The translations under genes and the position numbers were made by a program. The notes under the pieces were generated by a model. That model was not told the origin of the DNA. It saw only the letters and a list, made by a program, of their open reading frames with translations, and searched no databases. From Gammaproteobacteria bacterium (lineage in GTDB: Bacteria; Pseudomonadota; Gammaproteobacteria; GRL18), in NCBI GenBank assembly GCA_016744375.1, contig JADGEM010000009.1, positions 19,502-83,501 of the forward strand: a stretch of DNA of 64,000 nt. Direction: 5' to 3'. Positions 9,319 to 19,518 of the stretch are shown here, one piece after another; position 1 is the stretch's first letter, and every line of letters starts with the position of its first letter.

Positions 9319-9909
9319 GAATTTTCTCAAAAAGTATTAGAAGTATTAAGGGAACCGTTGGAGTCAGGGAGCATTGCCATCTCACGAGCGGCAAAAAAAG
9401 CAGAATTCCCTGCGAAGTTCCAGCTTATTGCTGCTATGAATCCATGTCCGTGTGGTTATTGGGGAGACATCCAAAATAATTGCCGCTGTACCAGTGAGCA
9501 GGTTCAACGATATCAAAACAAGCTGTCAGGCCCATTCCTGGATCGAATTGATATGCATATTGAAGTGCCAGCGCTCTCACATCAGGATCTGCAGGAGAGC
9601 AGTGATTTAATTGAACGTAGTATTGAAGTAAAAAAAAGAGTTATTAATGCTCAAAAGAAACAAAAATCAAGGCGAAACCATTGCAATGCGCATCTGAGTA
9701 ATAAAGAGATTGAAGCAGATTGTTATTTGTCGGATGATAACCAGAAGGTTTTGGAGAAAACAATGAATAAAATGAAATTGTCTGCCAGAGCCTATCATCG
9801 TATATTAAAACTTGCACGCACCATTGCCGATTTGGATAATAGTGAAATGATTCAGCTTCACCATTTAACAGAGTCAATCGGGTATCGAAAAATTGATCAC
9901 TTTCAATAA
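9319..9909 (+). pseudogene. Truncated ComM/YifB Mg-chelatase-like ATPase (C-terminal third)
   Basis: The frame carries the conserved ComM block QKVLEVLREPLESG, then AMNPCPCGYWGD with a following CRC, then the arginine-finger region GPFLDRIDMHIEVP, and ends in the usual C-terminal helical domain (RAYHRILKLARTIADL). An intact ComM has about 500 residues; roughly 300 are missing here, including Walker A and the Lon-like domain. The homology begins abruptly near 9319 without a normal start, and upstream codons do not match. ComM aids recombination during natural transformation as a helicase, so this copy should be inactive. I infer loss by deletion. Confidence 0.75.
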
Positions 9910-11340
9910 ATGGCATCAATGAAAAAGCAAACTATGAATCATTCTTTTTATCAGCAACTGCAAGAAAAAATCCCTCAATGGAAGGCGCATGGATGGCTTG
10001 ATGAAAAATCTGCAAACGCTATTCTTAAAGATGCTTTGCTTGATGCTCATAAAAGAGATGATTCAGTTGGTAGTACTCACACTGCGTCTAAGGGTAAATC
10101 TCATAAATTAAGCCTTATTATAAGTGTCATGGGAGTCCTGTTATTATCAGCGGGTGCTATCAGTTTTTTAGCTGCTAACTGGCAGGGCATGAGTAAACTA
10201 ATAAAATTGATATTATTATTTTCCTCTATGGCCAGTGCTTACCTTGCTGCTGCATGGGCACTATCGCCTCATAAATCGTTATACCATCAATCAAAACAAC
10301 GTTACCCTGCTCTGGGGCAGTCTTTTCTATTATTAGGTGTGCTCTTCTTCGGCAATAATATTATGCTTGTTGCTCAGATTTATCATATTGACAGCCATTA
10401 CCCCAATGGTATTTTGTTATGGGCTGCAGGTGCTTTCATTACAACGATTATTATACGTTCTGAAGTGGTTTTAATTGCTGCCAGTCTGCTGGCTTTATTA
10501 TGGACTGGAATGGAGACCTTTGATTTTAGACTTATACATTGGCCCTGGCTGATTTTTTTTGCTGCGAGTGTTTTTACTGTAATACGTCAGAGATATCATT
10601 TGGCAACACATATTATTGTCATCACACTTTTTTTATGGCTATTGTTTAATTATGAGAATTTTAATTTGTATGTATCAGATGGTGTTATTATACAAACATA
10701 TCTACTACTGGGTATTACACTGTTTCTCTTTGCTCATACTGTTTATCACAATAATTATTTTTTAAAAATTCTTGCCCGATATGGTTTTGTATTTTCATTG
10801 TTTTTTCTTTATCTGTTAAGTTTTCCAGATTTGGGTTTATACTCAGTCGGAAAAAAACAAAGCATTGGCACAATAATTAACCTGGCCTTAATAGCAGGCG
10901 TTGTTATTATTGCTTTTGTCTATTATAAACAGCATAAACAATCCATGCCGTTTTATAAATGGTCAGGTTTGTTGTGGTTATTGATCCTGGTCATTACTTT
11001 ATCCATGAGCCTACTTTCTAATGCAGAAGTTCAAAACGTCAGCATCATTATCATTAATCTGTTGTTGTTCTTATTGGTGATTGGACTTGTATATTCAGGT
11101 TTGTCTGAGCACAATATTTTTTATGTCAATATTGCATTTATTGTTTTTATTATCACCTTTCTTAGTCGATATTTTGATACTTTCTGGAGTCTGATGGATC
11201 GCTCTTTATTTTTTAGTATTGGCGGTTTATTGTTGATTGTTGGCGGATACTGGCTGGAACAGAAAAGGCGTCAACTGAATCATGTATTTTTAACTCAGTC
11301 TCACAAATCGCATGACAGTGAATATGAAGAGGTACGTTAG
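9910..11340 (+). CDS. DUF2157 membrane protein
   Basis: 476 aa. A soluble N-terminal part (about 1-60, LQEKIPQWKAHGWLDEKSA) matches the DUF2157 start. It is followed by about twelve hydrophobic segments, the first LSLIISVMGVLLLSAGAISF at about residues 65-85. The ATG directly follows the ComM-fragment stop codon; a second ATG lies three codons in. It abuts the GDYXXLXY gene with no gap, a pairing I know from other proteobacteria. The function of the pair is unknown; it is an inner-membrane protein. Confidence 0.8.
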   Translation: MASMKKQTMNHSFYQQLQEKIPQWKAHGWLDEKSANAILKDALLDAHKRDDSVGSTHTASKGKSHKLSLIISVMGVLLLSAGAISFLAANWQGMSKLIKLILLFSSMASAYLAAAWALSPHKSLYHQSKQRYPALGQSFLLLGVLFFGNNIMLVAQIYHIDSHYPNGILLWAAGAFITTIIIRSEVVLIAASLLALLWTGMETFDFRLIHWPWLIFFAASVFTVIRQRYHLATHIIVITLFLWLLFNYENFNLYVSDGVIIQTYLLLGITLFLFAHTVYHNNYFLKILARYGFVFSLFFLYLLSFPDLGLYSVGKKQSIGTIINLALIAGVVIIAFVYYKQHKQSMPFYKWSGLLWLLILVITLSMSLLSNAEVQNVSIIIINLLLFLLVIGLVYSGLSEHNIFYVNIAFIVFIITFLSRYFDTFWSLMDRSLFFSIGGLLLIVGGYWLEQKRRQLNHVFLTQSHKSHDSEYEEVR

Positions 11341-11919
11341 ATGAATGATAAACCTCAGATGTCTGTATTTGTTAGAGTGCTGCTTGTTTTATTAATTCTG
11401 ACTATACTGTTGATAGCGATGGTGGCTCATAAGCAACGTATATTAACATCGGATACAATTGTTATTCTGCAAACAAAACCTATTGATCCTCGCTCATTGT
11501 TTCGTGGTGATTATGTACGATTGAAATACAATATTAATGAACTGATTTTAGATAAGCTATCAGGTGATAAAGTTTTTCATGTGAATGATAATATCTATGT
11601 TATTTTACAATTATCTGGACGCTTCTGGGAGGCTATTTCAATTCATAAAAATAGAGCTGATATTTCTGAAAAATTAAAGAATACAGTGCTCATTCAGGGG
11701 GTGGTTAAACGAGTGAAGCATCATTTGTCAGCGGTCACTTTAGAGGTCACTTATGGTATTGAAAATTATTTTGTACCAGAAGGTGAAGGACTAAAACTTG
11801 AACGTCCGAAGCCCGGTGATGAAGTGACATTAGAAATTGCATTGGCTGAAGATGGTCAAGCTGTTATTAAGGCCCTCCTGCTAAATGGTGTTCGACAATA
11901 TGAAGAGACTCTTTTTTAG
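11341..11919 (+). CDS. GDYXXLXY-domain protein
   Basis: 192 aa with one N-terminal transmembrane segment (about 10-29) and the diagnostic GDYVRLKY at residues 56-63. The rest is predicted beta-rich and should lie in the periplasm. The ATG immediately follows the DUF2157 stop, so the two form a two-gene operon. The family has no known biochemical activity. Confidence 0.85.
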   Translation: MNDKPQMSVFVRVLLVLLILTILLIAMVAHKQRILTSDTIVILQTKPIDPRSLFRGDYVRLKYNINELILDKLSGDKVFHVNDNIYVILQLSGRFWEAISIHKNRADISEKLKNTVLIQGVVKRVKHHLSAVTLEVTYGIENYFVPEGEGLKLERPKPGDEVTLEIALAEDGQAVIKALLLNGVRQYEETLF

Positions 11920-11927
11920 AGCCAGCA

Positions 11928-12641
11928 TCATTTGAAGGTCTGTGCATTATTTACAGCCATCAATGGTTTTAATGTGGTCAGTAAATTGTTAAACAGGCTG
12001 GGGTTAAGTTTTTCCTCCTGATTTAATAATTGTTTCATATGCTCCCGTTGCGTCGGCATGCTAAAACAAGCTGGACAGCTGTCAGGGATAACTGGAAGTC
12101 CGGCAACTTCGGCATAAGCTCTAGTCAGCTCTTCACGTACATAGACAAGTGGTCTTATTACTCGGATATCACCAGTCTGAATGGTGTAATTTGCTTTCAT
12201 CGTCTGTAATTTACCATTATGAAATGCTGACATTAAGAAGCTTTCCGCCAGATCATCAAGATGTTGTGCCAGAGCGAGAATATTATACCCCTCTTTTCTT
12301 GCTGTTGAGTAAAGAATTCCACGCTTCATTCGAGAGCAGAATGAACAAAAAGAATCGCCATCCATTGTATCTTCAGCTTGTTCTAAAATTGCCTGCTCCT
12401 GATAAAAATAAGGAATGCCTAAGTTGGCCAGGTATTCTTTAAGTGGTGACGGATCAAAGCCTTCAATTTGCGGATCTACTGTAATGGCACCCAGATGAAA
12501 TTTAATGGGGGCATATTGCTTTAAATGGTGCAGAATCAGTAATAAGGACAAAGAGTCCTTGCCTCCTGAAACACCTAATAAAATTCGATCGCCTTCATTG
12601 ATCATCTTAAAATCAGCAATGGCACGGCCGACGGGGCGCAT
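11928..12641 (-). CDS. ttcA: TtcA-family tRNA 2-thiocytidine synthase
   Basis: 237 aa. The PP-loop SGGKDS is at residues 25-30, HLDD near 127, one CxxC at Cys99/Cys102 and another at Cys189/Cys192 (CPAC). The family adenylates C32 of certain tRNAs and inserts sulfur using an iron-sulfur cluster held by these cysteines. The ATG chosen is the only one; an in-frame stop lies 18 codons upstream, so the protein lacks the longer N-terminus of E. coli TtcA (about 310 aa). The C-terminal CPAC block also differs from E. coli, so this is a shorter subfamily member. It converges on the GDYXXLXY gene. Confidence 0.8.
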   Translation of the reverse strand: MRPVGRAIADFKMINEGDRILLGVSGGKDSLSLLLILHHLKQYAPIKFHLGAITVDPQIEGFDPSPLKEYLANLGIPYFYQEQAILEQAEDTMDGDSFCSFCSRMKRGILYSTARKEGYNILALAQHLDDLAESFLMSAFHNGKLQTMKANYTIQTGDIRVIRPLVYVREELTRAYAEVAGLPVIPDSCPACFSMPTQREHMKQLLNQEEKLNPSLFNNLLTTLKPLMAVNNAQTFK

Positions 12642-12816
12642 GAGTTGTTTTGGGGGCTTGAGGTCGTTGGTTTTTATAGTGTTATTCTCAGTTTAAAACA
12701 AATTATTTTAACATACAGAAGGTAAATTCTAAAAATAACTATTATTATTCCTTGAACAGTCAAGACCTGTCTATTATTCTATAAGTTACGGGAACACAAT
12801 AAATTAGGAAGATATT

Positions 12817-13743
12817 ATGGCTGGCTTTGATGCATTTGTGATTGGTTCAATTATTTTTGTATTTATTTTAATTGTTTTGGGTATGAAGAAAGTGGATCAG
12901 GGAATGGAATATACCGTTGAGCGTTTTGGCCGGTATACTCGCTCACTAAGACCCGGGTTAAGTTTTATTGTCCCGGTCTTTGATGCGATAGGTCATCGAA
13001 TTAATATGATGGAACGTGTGATGGATGTCCCTTCTCAAGAGGTTATTACTAAAGATAATGCCATGATTAAAGTTGATGGCATCGTCTTTTTTCAGGTTAT
13101 GGATAGTGCCAAAGCCTCATATGAGGTTAATAATCTGGAACATGCCATTTTAAACCTCACCATGACAAATATTAGAACGGTAATGGGTTCCATGGATCTG
13201 GATGAGTTGCTATCCAAGCGTGATCAGATCAATAGTGAGCTGTTGGGTGTGGTTGATGAAGCCACCACGCCATGGGGTGTTAAAGTGACACGGATAGAAA
13301 TTAAAGACATTGCCCCTCCGATGGATCTGGTTGATGCAATGGCCCGGCAAATGAAAGCCGAACGAGAAAAACGTGCCAATATTCTTGAAGCTGAAGGTGA
13401 GCGTCAAGCAGAAATTTTGCGCGCAGAAGGCGAGAAACAGGGAGTGATACTTAAGGCTGAGGGTGAACGGGAGGCCGCCTATCGTGAAGCGGAAGCACGT
13501 GAGAGACTTGCAGAAGCAGAAGCAAAGGCAACCCTGATGGTTTCTCAGGCGATTGAAAAGGGTGACATCAATGCCATTAATTATTTTGTTGCGACCAAAT
13601 ATGTGGATGCATTAAAAGAAATTGGCAGTGCGGAGAATCAAAAACTGGTCTTTATGCCATTAGAAGCTTCTGGTTTGATTGGGGCAATTGGCGGTATTGC
13701 TGAATTGACCAAAGAAGTGACCAGTAAGAAAAGCTCAGATTAA
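12817..13743 (+). CDS. qmcA: QmcA-type SPFH/Band 7 membrane protein
   Basis: 308 aa. An N-terminal membrane anchor (about 6-24) is followed by the SPFH domain ([19 protein letters not shown], then [16 protein letters not shown]). A long Ala/Glu/Arg-rich coiled coil with repeated [16 protein letters not shown] units covers about 185-240. Length and order match E. coli QmcA, a stomatin-like protein forming large membrane microdomain cages and linked to FtsH. GGAAG-like bases precede the ATG. The NfeD-family gene follows, the standard partner. Confidence 0.9.
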   Translation: MAGFDAFVIGSIIFVFILIVLGMKKVDQGMEYTVERFGRYTRSLRPGLSFIVPVFDAIGHRINMMERVMDVPSQEVITKDNAMIKVDGIVFFQVMDSAKASYEVNNLEHAILNLTMTNIRTVMGSMDLDELLSKRDQINSELLGVVDEATTPWGVKVTRIEIKDIAPPMDLVDAMARQMKAEREKRANILEAEGERQAEILRAEGEKQGVILKAEGEREAAYREAEARERLAEAEAKATLMVSQAIEKGDINAINYFVATKYVDALKEIGSAENQKLVFMPLEASGLIGAIGGIAELTKEVTSKKSSD

Positions 13744-13868
13744 TAAGAGCCATCAGCCAAAACATGAAATTTTAGCGCTATCACTTTGCATACATTTCAA
13801 TGGCAAATAAGATAGGGGTACAATTTCATGTTTGATAAGAGTTGTACAGTATTTAAAGTAGGTGTGGA

Positions 13869-14318
13869 ATGGAAGTATTTTATACAAATCTGGAATTCTG
13901 GCACTGGCTGACATTCGCCGTGATTTTAATTATTCTGGAAATGCTGAGCCCAGGAGCCTTTTTTCTGTGGCTGGGCATTGCCGCAGGCTGTGTCAGTATT
14001 GTGCTCTATGTCCGCCCTGAATTGAGCTGGCAGTACCAGCTGATTTTATTTGCCGTGTTATCGGTTGCGAGTATTGTTTCATGGCGCTTAATCCGTGCAT
14101 ATTTTCCCCCGCAAGAATCGGAAGTGCCAAACCTGAACCGTCGGGCTGATCAATACATAGGCCGCATTTTTACTCTGAGTGAACCCATTGTTAATGGTAT
14201 GGGAAAAATTAAAGTGGATGACTCAACCTGGCGAGTGCGTGGTGAAGAGGCGCCCGTCAATACCCAGGTTAAAGTGACTGGTGTTGATGGCATAATTTTT
14301 GATGTTGAGCCCGTGTAA
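13869..14318 (+). CDS. NfeD-family membrane protein
   Basis: 149 aa. Two to three transmembrane segments in the first 80 residues (WHWLTFAVILIILEMLSPGA and QLILFAVLSVASIVSW) are followed by a C-terminal OB-fold soluble domain (about 92-149: YIGRIFTLSEPIVNG...VDDSTWRVRGE). This is the short NfeD/YbbK form that partners QmcA. The gene lies 125 bases downstream of qmcA on the same strand. Confidence 0.88.
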   Translation: MEVFYTNLEFWHWLTFAVILIILEMLSPGAFFLWLGIAAGCVSIVLYVRPELSWQYQLILFAVLSVASIVSWRLIRAYFPPQESEVPNLNRRADQYIGRIFTLSEPIVNGMGKIKVDDSTWRVRGEEAPVNTQVKVTGVDGIIFDVEPV

Positions 14319-14335
14319 GCAATTGAGCTGCGATT

Positions 14336-15211
14336 TCAAGCTTGAGCAAGTTTAACTAAATTAGATGCTTCTATGAGTAGACAGTCAGCCTGTTCAGCCT
14401 GTTTTAAATAAGCAATAATAATTTCAGAAGCTTCCCCGGTAAGAATATTATCAATGTGCGCCATTGGTTTAAACTGCTCAGACTTAAAGTCAATGACATC
14501 ATTAATATCATCAATGCGCAGGGCAACAATCGGTGTTGTACCATCTTCAGTGATATATAATAATACTTGTCTTGCAGATTCTTTTAAGTGAGTACGAGCT
14601 TGTTCGAAGCGTTTCATCAGGCGCTTTAATGTGACATTCCTTTCATGGCGTAATAGTTTCAAAGCGTGCTCAAGCTCACCGTTTTTTTTCATATCCAGTA
14701 GTTTGTCTGCCAGAGCATGAATTTTTTTGTGGGGCATATCGAATGCAGAAAGTACTTCCATCAGTGTTTCATCACGAGAACTGAATGAGTCGTACCACAT
14801 TCCAAATGCACATTTATGGGGATCTTTAGCTTTGATAAAGGGGGCATCATTGAGCAAACTGTTTTCTAAAGCCGCCATCCACTCAATATGATCTTTTTCT
14901 CTTTCAGTGAGCAATTGAATTAACTCACTGTTTTTTTCAACTCCGGAGTCAAATCCTAGCATATTGGCAAAATCCAGTACCGGAACTGCATTGCCCTGAA
15001 ATTCCACCATGCCTACAAGTCCCTTGGCTTCTGCTGGTATGGACTGAATGTGTCCCATTTCCTGGCTTATGGTTAAAACTCTTGCAATATCAATGGCATA
15101 TAAGGTATCAGAAATCCAAAATGTAAATGCTCTGAGGCCATTTTTATAGTGTTCCATAATTTGATTCTTGGGTGGATGCAAATCAGTTACTTGCATTGCT
15201 GGCATATTCAT
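14336..15211 (-). CDS. CheW-like protein with an internal CZB zinc-binding domain
   Basis: 291 aa. Residues about 26-88 match the first half of a CheW domain (FTFWISDTLYAIDIARV, GLVGMVEFQGNAVPVLD). Residues about 213-291 match the second half (VLLYITEDGTTPIVALRIDDI). Between them lies a helical domain with His108, Cys134 (KCAFGMWY), His161 and His165, the signature of the chemoreceptor zinc-binding domain. CheW couples receptors to the CheA kinase; CZB domains sense zinc or hypochlorite. I infer an adaptor whose coupling responds to metal or oxidants. No other chemotaxis gene is nearby. Confidence 0.8.
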   Translation of the reverse strand: MNMPAMQVTDLHPPKNQIMEHYKNGLRAFTFWISDTLYAIDIARVLTISQEMGHIQSIPAEAKGLVGMVEFQGNAVPVLDFANMLGFDSGVEKNSELIQLLTEREKDHIEWMAALENSLLNDAPFIKAKDPHKCAFGMWYDSFSSRDETLMEVLSAFDMPHKKIHALADKLLDMKKNGELEHALKLLRHERNVTLKRLMKRFEQARTHLKESARQVLLYITEDGTTPIVALRIDDINDVIDFKSEQFKPMAHIDNILTGEASEIIIAYLKQAEQADCLLIEASNLVKLAQA

Positions 15212-15423
15212 TTATTAAGTCCTGTCCGAACAGTTTGTTTTTCAGCGCCTGTTTAATTTAAGAATAACGGATAATCCAGAAAAATCTTTAATATTTACAA
15301 CATTTATTATTGAATCCCCTGAATTTAAGTAATAAATTCTGATTTATAGGAAACATTCGGCTATAATAGCGCCCTTTCTTTATAAACTCTTTATTAACTA
15401 TAGCTTATTTTTGGACTTTCACA

Positions 15424-17250
15424 GTGAAAGATATTAGTAAAATCAGAAACATTGCCATCATTGCACACGTTGACCATGGTAAAACCACGCTCGTAGACGA
15501 GCTTCTTAAACAATCAGGTACTTTTGATGAACGCGAGGAACTGTCTGAACGGATGATGGATTCCAATGATCTGGAAAAAGAACGTGGTATTACCATTTTA
15601 TCCAAAAATACAGCCATTGAGTGGAAAGACTACCATATTAATATTGTGGACACCCCGGGACATGCTGATTTTGGCGGTGAGGTGGAACGTGTTTTGTCCA
15701 TGGTCGACTGTGTTTGTTTATTGGTTGATGCTGTTGAAGGCCCCATGCCGCAAACTCGTTTTGTGACTCAAAAAGCGTTTGAGCTGGGTCTGAACCCCAT
15801 AGTAGTGGTCAATAAGATTGATCGTGATGGCGGCCGCCCTGATTGGGTGATTGATCAGACTTTTGAGTTGTTTGACCGCCTGGGTGGTAATGATGATCAG
15901 CTTGATTTCCCAATTGTTTATGCTTCTGCAATTAATGGCTACGCTTCTCTAGAAGATGATGTTCGTGAAGGTGACATGCAGCCTTTATTTGAGACAATTA
16001 TTGATAAAGTCTCACCACCTGATGTTGATATTGATGCACCTTTTCAAATGCAGGTTATCAGTTTGGATTATAATAGCTACATGGGTGTTATTGGTGTTGG
16101 GCGAATCAAACAGGGTACCATTAAAGCAAACACTCCAGTTGTTATTATTGATCATGAAGGGAAAGAGCGTAAAGGCAGAATGTTGAAACTCTTTGGCTTT
16201 AAAGGCTTGGAGAGAATCGAAGTGGCTGAAGCTCAGGCTGGCGATATTATTGCCTTCTGTGGTATTGACGGACTGAATATCTCAGATACTTTATGTGATC
16301 CGAATGTCGTTGAAGCACTGCCTGCATTAACCGTTGATGAACCCACTGTGACCATGACCTTCCAGGTGAATAATTCACCTTTTGCCGGCCGTGAAGGTAA
16401 ATTCGTCACCTCTCGCCAGATTAAAGATCGCCTGGAAAAAGAATTATTGCATAATGTTGCTTTGCGGGTTGAACAGACTGAAGATCCTGATAAATTCAAA
16501 GTATCAGGTCGTGGTGAATTACACTTGGGTATTTTGATTGAAACCATGCGTCGTGAAGGGTTTGAACTGGGTGTATCCAGACCAGAAGTCATCACTAAAG
16601 AAGTTGATGGCGTCATGAGTGAACCGTTTGAAGATGTTATGCTGGATGTTGAAGAGCAGCATCAGGGCGGCATCATGGAAAAAATGGGTGAAGTGAAAGG
16701 TGAACTGAAGGATATGGTTCCTGATGGTAAAGGCCGTGTCAGACTGGAATATATAGTGCCCTCAAGAGGCTTAATTGGTTTCCAGACTGAGTTTATGACT
16801 CAGACATCCGGGAGTGGTTTATTTTATCATAACTTTTCTCATTATGGACCCATGATCGCCGGCGAATTTGCTCGTCGTGACAAGGGTGTTTTAATCAGCA
16901 ATTCACAAGGCGCATCGGTTGCTTTTGGTTTGTTTAACCTGCAGGAGCGTGGTCGCCTGTTTATTAATAGTGGCGTTGATATTTATGAAGGTATGGTTAT
17001 TGGTATTCACTCTCGCAGTAATGATTTAGTGGTTAATGCACTAAAAGCCAAACAACTGACCAATGTACGTGCATCCGGTACGGATGAAGCGGTTACTTTA
17101 ACAACTCCAATTAAAATGTCTCTGGAGCAGGCTTTAGAGTTCATTGATGAAGATGAATTAGTTGAAGTGACACCAGAAAACATCAGGATTCGTAAGCGTT
17201 TATTGTCTGAAAATGAGCGTAAACGTGCTGCTCGTCCTAAAAAATCATAA
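15424..17250 (+). CDS. typA: GTP-binding ribosome-associated factor TypA/BipA
   Basis: 608 aa, full family length. G1 AHVDHGKT is at 14-21, G3 DTPGH at 76-80 and G4 NKID at 130-133, followed by elongation-factor-like domains and the TypA-specific C-terminal region ([17 protein letters not shown]). It acts in 50S assembly and stress translation. The start is GTG, read from [23 protein letters not shown] sits at 15362-15367; a matching -35 is not convincing. Confidence 0.95.
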   Translation: MKDISKIRNIAIIAHVDHGKTTLVDELLKQSGTFDEREELSERMMDSNDLEKERGITILSKNTAIEWKDYHINIVDTPGHADFGGEVERVLSMVDCVCLLVDAVEGPMPQTRFVTQKAFELGLNPIVVVNKIDRDGGRPDWVIDQTFELFDRLGGNDDQLDFPIVYASAINGYASLEDDVREGDMQPLFETIIDKVSPPDVDIDAPFQMQVISLDYNSYMGVIGVGRIKQGTIKANTPVVIIDHEGKERKGRMLKLFGFKGLERIEVAEAQAGDIIAFCGIDGLNISDTLCDPNVVEALPALTVDEPTVTMTFQVNNSPFAGREGKFVTSRQIKDRLEKELLHNVALRVEQTEDPDKFKVSGRGELHLGILIETMRREGFELGVSRPEVITKEVDGVMSEPFEDVMLDVEEQHQGGIMEKMGEVKGELKDMVPDGKGRVRLEYIVPSRGLIGFQTEFMTQTSGSGLFYHNFSHYGPMIAGEFARRDKGVLISNSQGASVAFGLFNLQERGRLFINSGVDIYEGMVIGIHSRSNDLVVNALKAKQLTNVRASGTDEAVTLTTPIKMSLEQALEFIDEDELVEVTPENIRIRKRLLSENERKRAARPKKS

Positions 17251-17257
17251 CGAAATT

Positions 17258-17301
17258 AAACTTGGGCCAGCTTTTGTTCTGAGCCGGTCCGAGTTTTTAT
17301 T
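17258..17301 (+). terminator. Rho-independent terminator of typA
   Basis: An imperfect stem AACTTGGGCC / GGTCCGAGTT (8 of 10 pairs) with a GC-containing inner stem is followed by a T-rich run. It lies directly behind the typA stop. Confidence 0.6.
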
Positions 17302-17420
17302 CAAAAATATCCCTCCAAATAGTGACTAATTTTCTTTCTTTCGGATAATACGCATTGCGTATTTTGCAAAAACTGCGTACTCTTAATTCAGACAATGAAT
17401 AATTAACTGTGAGGCATTTT

Positions 17421-17873
17421 ATGAAAACTCTAAGAAATACATTAATTTTAGTTAGCGCGTTCTTTTTTTTAATCATGGGATTATCTGCTCAGGCTGATTC
17501 TAGTAAAAAAACATCTAAAGAATATGCGGAGCATATTGTCTATTTTAATGCCTTTCCTACGGACTCGTTACCTTCTGCAATGACCAAGCAGTATGGTTTA
17601 AAGCGTAGTAAAAATTATGCCATGATTAATATTTCTGTGATGGAAAAGGCTGCAGGCATACCAACGGGTGTTAAGTCAAAAGTAACGGGTCAAATAAAAA
17701 ATCTGATGGGCCAGAGCCGGGGTATAGAATTCAAAGAAATAAAAGAAGGTAAAGCCATTTACTATATTGCCCAAATCGGTGTACAGAGCAAAGAAACGGT
17801 TAATTTTAATATTGATATTGTACCGGATGGCAGTAAAGAAAAGTATGAAATTAGATTCAGTAAAAAATTCTAG
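17421..17873 (+). CDS. DUF4426 periplasmic protein
   Basis: 150 aa. An N-terminal Sec signal peptide (about 1-25, ending LSAQADS) leads to a beta-rich domain starting EHIVYFNAFPTDSLPS, which fits the DUF4426 family. A GTG at 17409 is in frame, but the ATG at 17421 has GAGG six bases upstream and gives a normal signal peptide. The function is unknown; it is probably periplasmic. Confidence 0.8.
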   Translation: MKTLRNTLILVSAFFFLIMGLSAQADSSKKTSKEYAEHIVYFNAFPTDSLPSAMTKQYGLKRSKNYAMINISVMEKAAGIPTGVKSKVTGQIKNLMGQSRGIEFKEIKEGKAIYYIAQIGVQSKETVNFNIDIVPDGSKEKYEIRFSKKF

Positions 17874-17894
17874 GATAATCCTCTGCAGACTGAT

Positions 17895-18581
17895 TTAGGC
17901 CTGCATGCGTATACTGAGATTAAAGAGTGAAAAAACACCGAAGGCAATGATAATGCCTCCTGCCAGAGCTCGCACCCAGTTTTTTCGGATAAAACCGGAA
18001 AGGCTGGTAGCAAAAACACCCATTGCTAATAATAAGGGTAAAGTGCCCAGCCCAAAGCTGAACATTAGCAGGCCGCCCTCAATGGCGTTGCCGGTTGAGA
18101 TGGACCAGATCAGAATGGTGTAAACCAGTCCACAGGGCAGCCAGCCCCATAGTGTACCTAGAATAAATGCCTGAAATGGAGATTTAACCGGTATGAAACG
18201 TCGGCTGATGGGTTCAATTTGTTTCCAGATCACACTGCCGGCTTTTTCAATTTTCCTCAGACCAAACCACCAGCCGCCAATATATAGACCAAGAGCAATC
18301 ATAAACAGGGCTGCGAAAATCTGCAGGCCAAACTGAATATTATGTAATATGGGCAGGTTTGAAGCCAGCATACTGATTCCGCCGACTAAAACACCTGCCA
18401 GAGTGTAGCTCATAATTCGACCGCTGTTGTAGGCAATAAGGTACGGTAGTGAGCTTTTGCCAGAGCCTTCCTTTATCCCAAAGGTCAGGGCTCCGACAAT
18501 ACCACCACACATTCCAAGGCAGTGAACGCCTCCCAGTAAACCGGCAATAAAAGCGGTCAGATAAGATATTTCAACAGGCAT
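17895..18581 (-). CDS. TauE/SafE-like (DsbD-type) membrane protein
   Basis: 228 aa, about six transmembrane segments. The first helix contains GGVHCLGMCGG (about 17-27) and a later one GWLPCGLVY (about 146-154). These paired cysteine motifs mark the PF13386 subgroup near cytochrome biogenesis and copper or thiol transport proteins rather than true sulfite exporters. It ends four bases before the xth start region, so the two genes may be co-transcribed. Confidence 0.8.
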   Translation of the reverse strand: MPVEISYLTAFIAGLLGGVHCLGMCGGIVGALTFGIKEGSGKSSLPYLIAYNSGRIMSYTLAGVLVGGISMLASNLPILHNIQFGLQIFAALFMIALGLYIGGWWFGLRKIEKAGSVIWKQIEPISRRFIPVKSPFQAFILGTLWGWLPCGLVYTILIWSISTGNAIEGGLLMFSFGLGTLPLLLAMGVFATSLSGFIRKNWVRALAGGIIIAFGVFSLFNLSIRMQA

Positions 18582-18584
18582 TTA

Positions 18585-19361
18585 CTACAGCTCTCTATCG
18601 TAGGTCATGATGAGCGGGGCATGATCAGAAAAGCGTTGCTCCTTGTAGATTGAGGTAGATTCTAATAAAGGAGCCAATGAAGGTGAAATGACCTGATAGT
18701 CAATACGCCATCCAGTATTATTTGCCCAGGCCTGACCACGATTTGACCACCAGGTGTATTGATGCTCTTCTTTATTCAGCTCTCTAAAGGCATCACAGAG
18801 ACCAATTTCATCACCAAAAAGCTGATCCAGCCAGGCTCGCTCTTCCGGCAGACAGCCGGAACGTTTTTTATTGCCATTGAAATTTTTAATATCAATTCTT
18901 TTATGAACAATGTTCCAATCGCCGCAAATGATGAATTGACGGGAGCTCTGAGCCATCTCTTTAAGCATCGGGCTTATTTTATCTAAAAATTCCATTTTTA
19001 AAATCTGGCGCTCATCTTTAGAAGAGCCAGAGGGCAGGTATAATGAAGCAATGCTCAAATCACCAAAATCAGCCTGAATATAACGGCCTTCGTTATCGGC
19101 AACCTCCCAGCCTAGCCCGGTGGTGATAATATCGGGTTCTTTTTTGCTATAGATAGCTGTCCCGCTGTAGCCTTTTTTCTGGGCATCAAAAAAATAACGA
19201 AAATATCCGGCAGGGGAGAAAACAGGTGCATCTAATTGATCAAGTTGAGCCTTAGTTTCCTGAATACAGACTACATCGGGTGATTCCTCCTGCATCCATT
19301 CAAAAAAACCTTTTTTTGCTGCCGCGCGTATACCATTGAGATTTGCAGAAATGACTTTCAT
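18585..19361 (-). CDS. xth: Exodeoxyribonuclease III
   Basis: 258 aa, typical ExoIII length. Motifs in order are ANLNGIRAA near the N-terminus (Asn7), CIQETKAQ (metal-binding Glu), CGDWNIVHKRID (Asp/Asn), WRIDYQVIS and the terminal FSDHAPL with the catalytic Asp-His. It is an AP endonuclease and 3'-5' exonuclease for base-excision repair. It is transcribed away from pyrE; the 150-base gap holds both promoters. Confidence 0.93.
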   Translation of the reverse strand: MKVISANLNGIRAAAKKGFFEWMQEESPDVVCIQETKAQLDQLDAPVFSPAGYFRYFFDAQKKGYSGTAIYSKKEPDIITTGLGWEVADNEGRYIQADFGDLSIASLYLPSGSSKDERQILKMEFLDKISPMLKEMAQSSRQFIICGDWNIVHKRIDIKNFNGNKKRSGCLPEERAWLDQLFGDEIGLCDAFRELNKEEHQYTWWSNRGQAWANNTGWRIDYQVISPSLAPLLESTSIYKEQRFSDHAPLIMTYDREL

Positions 19362-19518
19362 AATGTATTTTATCGATGCTCTTATATTAAGTTGAAGACT
19401 CTTCTATTTTTGGCGTGTATTAAAGAAAGAGGCGCTATTATAACTCAAGCTGAGGTATAATTCACCGAATCAAATAATCCAATTCAATCAAGTCATCGAA
19501 GAGAAAGCAGGTTAAACA

